Shown here in pieces: positions 50,984-61,183 of a stretch of 64,000 nucleotides of DNA. Source of the DNA: Corylus avellana (taxonomy: Eukaryota > Streptophyta > Magnoliopsida > Fagales > Betulaceae); assembly GCF_901000735.1 (NCBI RefSeq), contig NC_081541.1, forward strand, positions 7,867,021 through 7,931,020. The letters are read 5' to 3'. Position 1 is the stretch's first letter. Each line of letters begins with the position of its first letter. Made by a program: the position numbers and the translations under genes. The notes beneath the pieces are model-generated. The model had not been told where the DNA came from, searched no databases, and saw only the letters and a program-made list of their open reading frames with translations.

Positions 50984-52639
50984 ATAAATAAATAAAATCT
51001 GAGTGAAATTAGAAAAAAACTTGGAAAGAGTATCATGACTATATATTATTAATACATTTTGTAGGCAATGACAAAGAATTTTTTTTTTTTTTTTTTTTTT
51101 AATGTCACATAATTTTAAAAATTGTTGAAGGATAAATTAGCTATGAAAATTACATATCCATAACAACTAAATTGTATTAGATTTCTTATTGTCTTGGCCA
51201 TATTGCAAGACGAATAATTGAATATTTTCAAAACTAATCAAGCTTAACAAAATCTTTGACCCCAACAATTATCCAACCATAACTTTCATTATCATTTTCA
51301 TTTTTTTGCTTAATCTTATATATATATATATTACGACTCATATATATATATATATAAAGGAAAGGTATGGGACAGAGCGAGTCAACGTGTAAGTAGTTGA
51401 TTTTTTGAGAGTTAGTAATTAGGTAAAGGACGAATAAGAGAAAAACAATTGGAAACGTAAGAAACCAAGTTAAAGGACAGAGTTTCAGTTACGCCAAACT
51501 CCATATTCAAATCGTTGAATCCTTTTTAGTTTGGATGGTGGCGTGTTGTGTTGGAACTAGTTGTTGAATTTGCCGCGTTATTATTAGTTGTACGGAAGTA
51601 GTATAATTAATATTATACTCAATAATATATATTTTTTAATTTAATAAAAATTGAAAAAGAAAAAAATAGCTACTTGGACATGACCACGATAATACTTGCT
51701 CATTGGAAATCACACAAAAAATGTATGAACCTTAAGAACCACATACAGTTCTTTAAGTTCGACAGCTCCATCAAAATATCAATAAGATCCATCCACGATG
51801 ATTTGACAAATAAAATAAACAATAGGCAATGCATGGTTTCATTTATGATTCCAAAAGAACCATAAATGAGCCGGGCCTTTTCAATAACTACACAATGTGG
51901 TAATAAATTGCAAAATGACTCAATGAAGAGCCTCAACTGGTAAAGGCAACAACTATTGTGAAATGGTTGTTGCGGGAAATGTACTGCCAAAATTCGGAAT
52001 GGAGTCGTTGATGAAGAATGAGCACCAACTAGAAAAGTCTCTACCACTAAATCAAACCACATAAGAACCGGGAGACAGCAACCCGCAAAAAATAGAAAGT
52101 GCAACAAAACATTAAAAAATAAAAATAAAAACAACTACAAAGTAAAAACGACCACTTCACAAAATAGCTGCTCTGGCACGAGGAAGCCGGTCGGAGGAGG
52201 GGTGGTGATTTAACTTTAATAGTAAAGGGTTATCATTGTTAATCAGCATATTCCTCCAAATGAAGGCCAGGAGAGTGATACATCAACATCCATGGACCAT
52301 ATGTAATAAAAGGGCAATAATAGCACGCGCAGATAATAAAGTAGAAAGGGCGAGGGCTACATGCAGATGAAAAGGCAGCCAAGGATAGAGGCATTCAAGT
52401 TGAACGTAAAAGATTGAAACATTAAATACAAAAAAAGAAAAAAAGGGCATCAATTAAAATCTGCTTTCACTCACTTTCTAGCTTTGAATTATGATGAGAA
52501 GAAAGAAATTGTTAGGCTGTGGAGCCAAGAACAAGAAGAATCTTCCCATGTGCACTTCCCTTCTATAATTAAGTTGTTGACATTTTAGGAGAGGAAAGTG
52601 TTTATGTAGTCAATATAGGAAAAGAAACCCACAACGACA
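50984..52639. other. Intergenic DNA, no gene recognised
   Basis: Two adjacent (AT)n runs occur near 51318-51356. The stretch 51870-52400 is less AT-rich and may be a decayed transposon; its 144-codon minus-strand frame (51700..52134) is hydrophobic and matches no family I know. Confidence 0.45.
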
Positions 52640-52830
52640 ACTACGACGGCCATTAATCACCGACCGCTAATCGTCTATTCGCTTTTAAAAGCGATTATAA
52701 AAAACGGTTAACCGTCTATACATATGATATATATACATATGAAACCACGTAGTTTTTTTAGTTAATTTTACTAATCACTTAAGTAGTTTTAGCTAATAAC
52801 TACTAACCATAACTGTTTGTTTACCCTTAT
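52640..52830. mobile_element. Fragment of the AACCGC-type hAT element
   Basis: Motifs CCGACCGCTAATCG, AAAAGCGATTATAAAAAACG and GGTTAACCGTCTA resemble the subterminal parts of the elements at 25657..26163 and 30692..31196. Ends are not recognisable. Confidence 0.45.
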
Positions 52831-54223
52831 AATTGAGTGTCCAATTGATAGCTTTAGAGCCTATAAAAGGTTAAGCTTCATTTGGATAAGACCAAATCTA
52901 ATTTTTAAATAAAAAATGCACATAAATTCAATTTAATAATTTATTTTTTAATTAAAAAGGAAAACAATGGGGCCACATGACCCCTTAATGTGGTTCCAAT
53001 TTCATTAGATTGCAATCTTTACTTGCGTCAAGCAATTGGCAACCTAACAGCAACAACTAATTCATATAATTTATTTAGAAACGTCCAGGATGGAGACTGT
53101 ACAATAATTCCTTGTAGATTGATTCCTATATAATTTGTAATAAGTTAATAATACCCTTTAAATCTTGTCAAAATTCTCAAAATACCCATATTTTTTTTTT
53201 CAAAGATTCAAGTGTGGGTATATTTGCAAATTTCCTTAAATACGGACCAACGCCTAAATGCTTGCAATTTTTTACTAAAAAAAGGATGGGTATTTTGAAA
53301 ATTTTGCCCCTCATAGTCTATGATTTAATGAAAAATCATAACGAAAAGTAAAATTGAAAGATGGATACATATACTGAATTGACACTTTTTAAAGTTTAAT
53401 GGTATAATTAGAAAAAAATGATGAAAAATAGACATGACATTAAAATATCAGCAAAATGGGGGCAAAAATGAAACAAAAACTTATTAAGAGACAAAAACAA
53501 CATTTTAAAGGGTATTTTTATAAAAAAAGACTAATAATTTTGAAAGGCTGAGCCTCACATCACTCATGTTAAATGCACCAAAATGAAAGGGGCCCTATTT
53601 CTGGAGAGATTAATAGATTGATAGTGATAGGGAAGAAACAAAAAAAGATGGTGGCCAAAGCCAACGGATAACATAAAAGAACGTGTTGGATGGACATTAG
53701 GTTATCTGTACATTAATGATTGAAACAAGAGGATAATAAAATTTTATGTGATTGAAATTGGAGAGGGTCCAGAGGGACCCGTTGTTAGGTATGGCTCTGG
53801 AGTAGAAGGAATATCCAGACCGATTGTTCCTTCCTTGCGCTGATTTAATCAGACGCTCCATTAATACATTATTATATACATAATTAAATAAAATTCATAT
53901 ATTATATTTTATAATATGATAAGTAATGAAGGAGAAGGGACGCCTTTGATAATTCGTAAAAGTACAACTCAATTACAGCATATATTTACATCATCAACAG
54001 GGCCGCCGGATCTGTTCAAAAAGAATATCACGTGGGCTGCCGGTGCGGAAACTCAACAGAAGCAATGGCTTTCCGGGAAGTTTCTATTCGACTTTATTTT
54101 GATCCAATGAAAAAAGAAAAAGACTAGTCAAAGTTGGACAAAATGACCACCCATTAATCTATTGGTACAAGTTGTTTGGGACAGGCTGGTCACGTCTTTA
54201 TCATACTATATAATATGTTCTCG

Positions 54224-54259
<36 letters not shown>

Positions 54260-54769
54260 AAAGTATGGTCGAATTGTTTTGAGTGTAACGTTAAACCATG
54301 TGTTTGCAAATTTGTTTTTCAGCATTATGAATTGGTCGTTTGAATATAAGGACAAGAGCGTTACTGTTAGAGGTACCACACCACCACCGGCCTTGTTTCG
54401 AAGCCGATCTGTTTTTGTTTTGTTTTTAGTTCAAATTTATATGTTTGGTTATGCGAAGAGATGCAAAGTTTTTACATTTTTTATTTATTTTTAATGAAAT
54501 TTGCATTCCATTCAGACTGCGTGGATTTTTTGAATTTATAATCTAGATTTGAGTTGAATTCACTTTTAAACAAGGATAAGTTCTTTACAAATTAATGTGC
54601 GAGTTAATTTGACACTTATCATGAAAATCGCTAAACATTTAGATTAGAAAATGTTTAGATTACTGCAACTTTTACTACAGTATTATGTGACCCATCATAT
54701 TAGTTTGTAAAGAATTGTAGCAAAAACTGTACTACTCCAAATGTTTTCCAAAAGACGAAACCATATGAC
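52831..54769. other. AT-rich intergenic DNA
   Basis: I see no gene-like frame and no complete transposon. An (AT)n run lies at about 54228-54256. Confidence 0.5.
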
Positions 54770-55031
54770 TAGGGTTGGGTAAATTAATCGTTTACCGCCA
54801 CTGAACTGTCACCAGCAACCAACTTCCAACGGTTAGAAGTCGGAATAAAAATACTATTTCAACATTGGTTCAGTTTAACAAAAAAACTTGTAACCGACCA
54901 ACGGATTAACCGAAAAATCGAGAATATTATTTATCAGTATGAAGTCTGTTAATTAACTGACTTAATCAACTTTCATGTTTCAGTAGGCAAAAATGTCCTT
55001 AGCAATACTGACCGAAACGATACCCGACCCA
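54770..55031. mobile_element. hAT-like MITE, degraded, about 262 bp
   Basis: The left end TAGGGTTGGGTAAATTAATC and the reversed right end TTGGGTCGGGTATCGTTTCG resemble the ends of the 600-bp element at 2617..3216, and the subterminal ACCGACC/GGTTAA motifs are of the same kind. The target duplication is not clear. Confidence 0.55.
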
Positions 55032-55147
55032 ACGTGTGACAATGAGATGATGTACATTTGAATGTTGATGTAAGTTTGATCGGCTGCCAGAATAGTTGGT
55101 TTACTCATTAAATGTTTGTCGCCTTGTTTGTCGTTAGCCTAAGCATC

Positions 55148-55255
55148 GCCGGACATGGGGCCTAAAGATGCAGGTGACTCATTGCCGGACATGGGGCCTA
55201 AAGATGCAGGTGACTCATTGCCGGACATGGGGCCTAACGATGCAGGTGACTCATT
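55148..55255. repeat. 36-bp minisatellite, three copies
   Basis: The unit starts GCCGGACATGGGGCCTAA and ends GATGCAGGTGACTCATT. Copies at 55148..55183, 55184..55219 and 55220..55255 are identical except for one base in the third (AAAG to AACG). The period is 12 codons, and one plus-strand frame stays open across all copies, but a TAA lies just upstream. Confidence 0.95.
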
Positions 55256-55770
55256 ATGGAACGAGAAAAAGAAAGGACTAGTAGTAAAGGAGGTGAAAAA
55301 CACTATTGGTTTTAACATTTATATAATTTGAAACTTCTTAATTTATCATTTTTCATATTCAAAATTTGCACATATATATTCTTATAACAACTAAAATATA
55401 TTTATTCCATAATATTTGTTGGGCTTATGGGCCAAAAAGCCCACATAACCAAAGCACCAAGTTCACATAACCGAAACATTGGCCCACTAATCCGAGTTCA
55501 CCGAATAGTTAAAACACAAGATTCTCTCCCACGCCACTCGGCCATTTTCATGCCACCTGAGCCACGTTCATAACCAATTCACAAACCCTAGACCTCAAGC
55601 ATAGGGCACACTATAATGTGAATAAACATGTGATGAACCGCCCTAAAAATGATTATCGTGTAGGAATCGACGGTGAGCAGTAGATGATCCACAACTCGGT
55701 AAAAGCGACTTTTGGTCTCTCTCCAAAACTCGGTTCTATTTTTGTTTCAAACTATTCTTTGAACATTTTA

Positions 55771-56205
55771 GAGAAAACTTCACAAAACCCACTTGAACTT
55801 CCACACGTTTTGAAATTACCCTCATAATGTTAAAAAACTATTAATTTAAAGTATCGAACTTTCAATTTTTTGCAATGCCTTAGAATATTCTATTAAATCT
55901 TGTCAAAATTTACAAAGCACTTTTTTTTTTTTTTTTTAATTTGCAATTCAAGAGTGTATTTTTGCAAATTTAGTTAAATTATGGCCAACGATCGAATCTT
56001 CGTAATTTTTTATTTTCTTTTTTTAAAAAAAATAAAAAAATAGGGGTATTTTAAAATTTTTGACAATATTTAACAGAAAAGTCTAATGGGAGGGAAACAT
56101 TGCAAAAAATTAAAAGTTTGATACCCTAAATTAAGAGTTTTTGAACATTGAGAAAGTAATGTCAAAACGCCTAAAAGTTCTTGAGAATTTTTGTAAAGTT
56201 TTTCC
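55771..56205. mobile_element. Mutator-like TIR element, 435 bp
   Basis: A perfect 9-bp duplication aacatttta flanks it (55762..55770 and 56206..56214). The ends GAGAAAACTTCACAAAACCC and, reversed, GGAAAAACTTTACAAAAATT begin arms of about 150 bp that share ACTTTYAATTTTTTGCAATG. The centre is AT-rich and lacks the GC-rich core. Confidence 0.85.
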
Positions 56206-56764
56206 AACATTTTAACATTTGAGTCATCCACCATCAGCTCACACCGACAAACTCGTTTGCTTACTTTTCTTCCTCTTTTGGGATGTTCTAGAACGAGAAA
56301 AACCGTACCGACAATATTTAAATAAAGTACATATAAAATCAAGAACAAACTGTCTCTATGACTTACAAGATACTCATACAAGAGAGAATCAAAGGCAAAT
56401 TGTTATTTTTCTTTTTTTCGGTGCCGGTCCTCCAACAATGACCAAATGTCATTTGTGTAGCTAATCTGAATGAATGGGAACAAGCTTGTGGGTTGTGTTG
56501 AAAATCGATAGAAGTTAAGTCTTTTAATAGCAATATTAGTCAATCATCATAAAAGAGAAAATGATAGGAAAGTTAAAAAAACTTGGTTTGATTTTCGCAC
56601 AATGATCAAGTTATTAATTATCAACGTTTTTTTTGTCAAATTTTAGGTAACCATTTGTTGGAGTGTAACCATCATTGTCTTTTTTTTTTTCTTTTTTTTT
56701 TTTTAGGGTGATTTTCAGTGTAAAACTTGATAATGAAGCATGATTTTAATGTTTTCAAATCTTG

Positions 56765-57178
56765 AATACTACTACTTTCTATTTAAATATAAAATTTTAA
56801 CTTTCACTTTCATATTAATATAATATCGGCAACTTGAAAGATGTTTAATTACCCTTTTTTTTTAAAAAAATAATTACTCATATTCAAATATAAAATTTTA
56901 AATTTCACATTCATTTCACTGTCGGCAATTTTTTATTTTTATTTTTATTTTTTATTTATTTTTTACTGTCGGCAAGTTGAAAGGGCATTCTCATGGCCTG
57001 CAGTAATATCTATATAAATATTAACTATACCACAATTACTAAGACATTTACCCAATTTGTTTTTAAATAATTACTGATATTCAAATATAAGATTTTAAAT
57101 TTCACATTCATGTCAATGTCAGCAAGGTGAAAGGGCATTCTCATGGCCTGCAATAATATCTACATAATAATATAACTA
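56765..57178. repeat. Imperfect tandem repeat, two good copies and one degraded
   Basis: The string ATATTCAAATATAA, then TTTTAAATTTCACATTCAT, and AAAGGGCATTCTCATGGCCT recur at about 56880-57030 and 57075-57170 (period about 190 bp). A weaker version precedes them at about 56780. Confidence 0.75.
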
Positions 57179-57508
57179 TTGTTTTTTGGGTGGTAAACCA
57201 TCATCGCTAGCTATTTTAAAGGTGGTCGAACAATTTCAAGCATATTTTGAGTTAATTAGCCACTTCAAAGCAACTAGTGGAAATAGTTGACCACCAACCG
57301 TGTTTGGGGTGATTGGTCATCTCCATAGATTATTTTATTTTTTTGGGGTAAGGAAGGGAAGTTGAGCTAACCAATTAGCTATTTTGTGGGTGCTCGGTTA
57401 GCCCTCCGTTTGGAAATGGCCGACAATTTTATCGACTACTTTGGGAAGGCCTGACCGCCCCTAATGGGGTGATTGACCATTGTCATCTGACTATTTAGAG
57501 GATAGTCG
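57179..57508. repeat. Degenerate GGTGG/CCACC-type repeat
   Basis: Scattered strings such as GGTGGTCGAAC, TGGGGTGATTGGTC and CCCCTAATGGGGTGATTG look like a decayed version of the GC-rich cores of the Mutator-like elements. No terminal repeats are visible. Confidence 0.35.
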
Positions 57509-57655
57509 GAGTAATACTATACATCATCCTCAATTCTCTTAAAGCCTATGTGGCATGATCTTTCATAATATTTAGTGAATGAAAATTAATTTTTTGGTTC
57601 GGAGCACTATGCTAAATAGACGTTGGAAGGATGTAGGTGACGTATAACATTACCC
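57509..57655. mobile_element. Mutator-type MITE, 147 bp
   Basis: The flanks ggatagtcg (57500..57508) and ggatagtca (57656..57664) match at 8 of 9. The ends are GAGTAATACTATACATCATC and, reversed, GGGTAATGTTATACGTCACC. Same group as 28460..28617 and 50058..50227. Confidence 0.75.
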
Positions 57656-57664
57656 GGATAGTCA

Positions 57665-58930
57665 AGTCCTAAAAATTATTTGGGGTTGCCAACTGTCTAA
57701 ATCTTTTTGAATAAGGCTACATTTACTCTTATTTCTTTACACAATTTTTTTATACTCATAAGTAATTTTTAAAACTATCTTTAAATGCAAGATAAATTTT
57801 TATTAAATTTTAATTCAACGGTAATTTAAAAAGTAACGTACTTGCGGGTATTTGTTGATAACGAGTATAAAGTAGAATTACTCATTCCTTTTCTTTTAGG
57901 TATTGATGACGTGTCATATTTATAGCCATTCATTACATGAACAATTGGAATTTTGAGATACGTAAAAAAAGTCAACCTCGCTCCACGAGATAAGACTAAT
58001 GGATCTTTATGTTTCTCCGAGGGCTCTTGATTCAATCAAAGCATACCTGCTATGCCTTGTTCTTCTTCTTTTTTATCTTATCTTTATTTATTTGTTTCTT
58101 TTTTAAATCATATATTTTTTCTTTTTTCTTTTGTTCATCTACCTTGTGTTTTGTGCTTTTGTTTGTGTTCTGCTATGAAGCATGTAAAACAATATGTTGG
58201 CGCGCAGTCCCTGAGAGAAGAATTTAAAATTAGGAAAGATAATTAAGTAGATTACCTCGTAAGTACAATCCATCATAAATTAATCAATACTCTTGTACTT
58301 GAACGGTAGTTTTTATTAAAAAATTGATAGGTCAAACTCTAACCAGTAAAAAGCTATTCATTTTTTTTTTTTAATCACAAATTAAAAAACACTGCATGCA
58401 AATAAATAATCACAATAAAAAAACACTAATTCATTTATTAATTGTTTAAATTTAAAAATAAAAGAAGAAGAAGAATTAATCCACATGCATACAAAACAAT
58501 TAATTAATAGAGTTAGATCGATTAGTATGATATTGTCGGCAGGGCAATTAATATGGAGTCAACAGAAGAAAATAGCCATTGGCTAGTGCGATCTCCAAAA
58601 GGCATAATCTTTCTTGTTAAACCAGCTCGTTCGAGCAACTTTTAGTTCTAGTATATGGCTATTTTGTATTAGTTTTTCGGAGTAAAATATACATAATTTA
58701 TACAATAAATGTGGCAACATTAATGTGTGAATCAAAATAAGATTTTCTCTATTTTCAAAGTTGATATCAAATTTTATAAATTTAATGGTGTATTGTGTAT
58801 GTGGTTTTCACACGACAAGAATCGTCTCGAAATGGAGATGAGTTATTCTATGGTTAATATTTTATTTTATTGCATCTACCAGTTATATATTAGGATTAAC
58901 AATTTTTTACACGACATTCAAACTTGATAC
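57665..58930. other. AT-rich intergenic DNA
   Basis: Only short frames in T-rich DNA are present; I see nothing gene-like or element-like. Confidence 0.5.
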
Positions 58931-59420
58931 ATAATTAACGAGTTATGATTGAGGAATCTGACCAATTTAATTAAATTAGTCGATTAGAGTTGACCTATAT
59001 AGTCTTATACCTAGCTAGGGTTGATGATTTATAACACGATCCGCAAACACGACACAAACCCAACTCAAAATTAAAGGATTAGGGTTTATGAGTCTGACCC
59101 GTTTAATTAAATGGGTCGGATTAGAGTTGACCTATATAATCTTATGCTCATGCTTCGATACGATCCGTACCCGACATGCAACATAATAATAGATAATTTT
59201 TGACATGACACGAAAACCCGATCACGAACCCAATACAAAATTAGAGAGTTTGAGCTGATGGTTTGATTCGTTTAATTAAATGAGTTAGGTTGTGATTGAC
59301 CTATATGATCTTATAGACATGTCTCGAACCCGACACGCGAACACGAATTGCCACATTTACTTGTACTCATATACCTCAACATAACCCGTATCCAATACAC
59401 AAACACAAATTGTCACTCTT
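58931..59420. repeat. Imperfect tandem repeat, three copies, about 130-175-bp spacing
   Basis: The anchor RTTGACCTATATRRTCTTA recurs near 58989, 59124 and 59296, each preceded by TTTAATTAAATKRGTYRG. Between them lie GACACGAACACGAATT-like stretches of a kind common in plant intergenic repeats. Family unknown. Confidence 0.75.
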
Positions 59421-61023
59421 ACCAAATGCATATGAGAAACGAGGCTGGGTATCCATTGCACATGCATTATTATTAATATATTATGATTTTGTTTGATTTT
59501 TTTTTTTTAATATACCCCAGGATACTCAAGCTGTACGTGGATCTCATATATAAAAGAGACTGCATGTGCATCAAGTTTAAAACGACCGCGTCTAAGCATT
59601 TGCTCTAGTTTACTTTCAAGTGGGATCTAGTGGACCAAATAGTTAGTGAGGTCAATATCTGCAATCTGATCACCCTAAAATTGAAAAATAAAAAAGTCCA
59701 CGTCTTGAACGGTTCATGGCGCCATTTAATTACTACTTATATGAGCAAAGCAACACTGTATTCTCATATATAATTAATCACAGTTTATAAATAAAAATTG
59801 TGTGCATCTTTGCACGCTTCATATTTTTCCAATTAATTAAACAAGGAATGAAGCATATGAACCCGTTATTAAAAGGAATAATAATAAAAAAAATATATAC
59901 AGCTAATTAATAAAAATATCTCTTGGTTTGGATCATAAAGAAATGTTTATTAATGCATGCAGAATCTCAACCCAGGCTGCCCATTACTGAACCCTCCCTA
60001 AGCAAACTGCGAATAATGTTGTCATCCATGTGAGAACAGATGGACCAGTTAGATCATGAAGTCGGTGAGTCGTTGAGCAAATAATTATTGGAAAATTTGA
60101 GAATATATCAATTAATTCATCCAAAATAAATAAAAAGAAGAATATATCAATATATATATATATATATATGGTTTGGACAAATCAGAATTTTACAATGAAA
60201 AATATAGAGAACATCCTAGCTAAAATAAATTATCTAAAGAGAGAAAGGAGTTGAACTTTTCAAAACAAATATATATATATAATTGAAAAGATCAACGAAA
60301 ATAAATTTATTTCGGGAACCTCATATATATATAAATAATGTAGATGATAATGTAAAGATAATGTATTTTTTGTTTTTTGAATTTCTATAATTAAGTAAGA
60401 TTTAGTCTTGAATAAATATCTTAATTGCATCCTCTGTTCATACAAAAGCATATGGAGTTTTCTAGATATTAAATGATATAATATGGAAAATATTTGTAAA
60501 TAGAAAATGATAATTATTTTAAAAGAAGGAAAAAAAGAAAAGAAAAGAAAATTTAGCAATAAACTTTCTGCCACTTCATATAAATTTCGTAATTTATGGA
60601 CAAAAGTACTCTTAGTAGAACAATTATTGGATATGTCTGTTCTTTGTGTAGTTTCAGGATTTTGACCTAACTAGGTCCCATATAGATATCTATAAAAAAA
60701 GATATATAATTGACAAAAAACAAAAGGTTGAAGTACGGAATAAGAGATGTTTCAAAGTAAAGTGATTTACATGGCTCAAGTGTAATCTTAATTAGATATA
60801 TATATATATAAACTTTTGGGCGTCATTTTCTTATAAATCAGTTTTCAATTGTGGATTCTATTAATGTAATTTGCATCATTTAGTATCAGAGTCATTTTTC
60901 ATGTCGAGTATGGGATCGAATGAGTTGCAACTTTGTAGTTGAGTCATAGAATGGGCGACCTATAACTGAAGTACAATATTTGATGGTATGTTACGATTTT
61001 AAGTGTCTCGTATAATTTAAGTA
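59421..61023. other. AT-rich intergenic DNA
   Basis: Several (AT)n runs (near 60151-60170 and 60268-60280) but no gene or element that I can support. Confidence 0.5.
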
Positions 61024-61183
61024 AGTAGTGATTTTTGGCACACCGACATACTTGAATCGGTGTTAAAATACTATAAAATATTATTAAAATAATATTTAAA
61101 CAGTAAAAAAATAAAAATAAAATAATATTTTAACACCGGCATGCTTACTGTTCAAGCACGCCGGTGTGTCAAAAATCACTACT
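61024..61183. mobile_element. Foldback MITE, 160 bp
   Basis: The end AGTAGTGATTTTTGGCACAC pairs with the reversed AGTAGTGATTTTTGACACAC, and the arms continue through CCGRCRTRCTTGAA. Inside, TTAAAATACTATAAAATATT pairs imperfectly with its opposite arm. The target duplication is not clear. Confidence 0.75.

Noticed and set aside
51700..52134. 144-codon hydrophobic open frame on the minus strand
   Set aside because: Composition is that of T-rich intergenic DNA, there is no recognisable domain and no supporting exon nearby.
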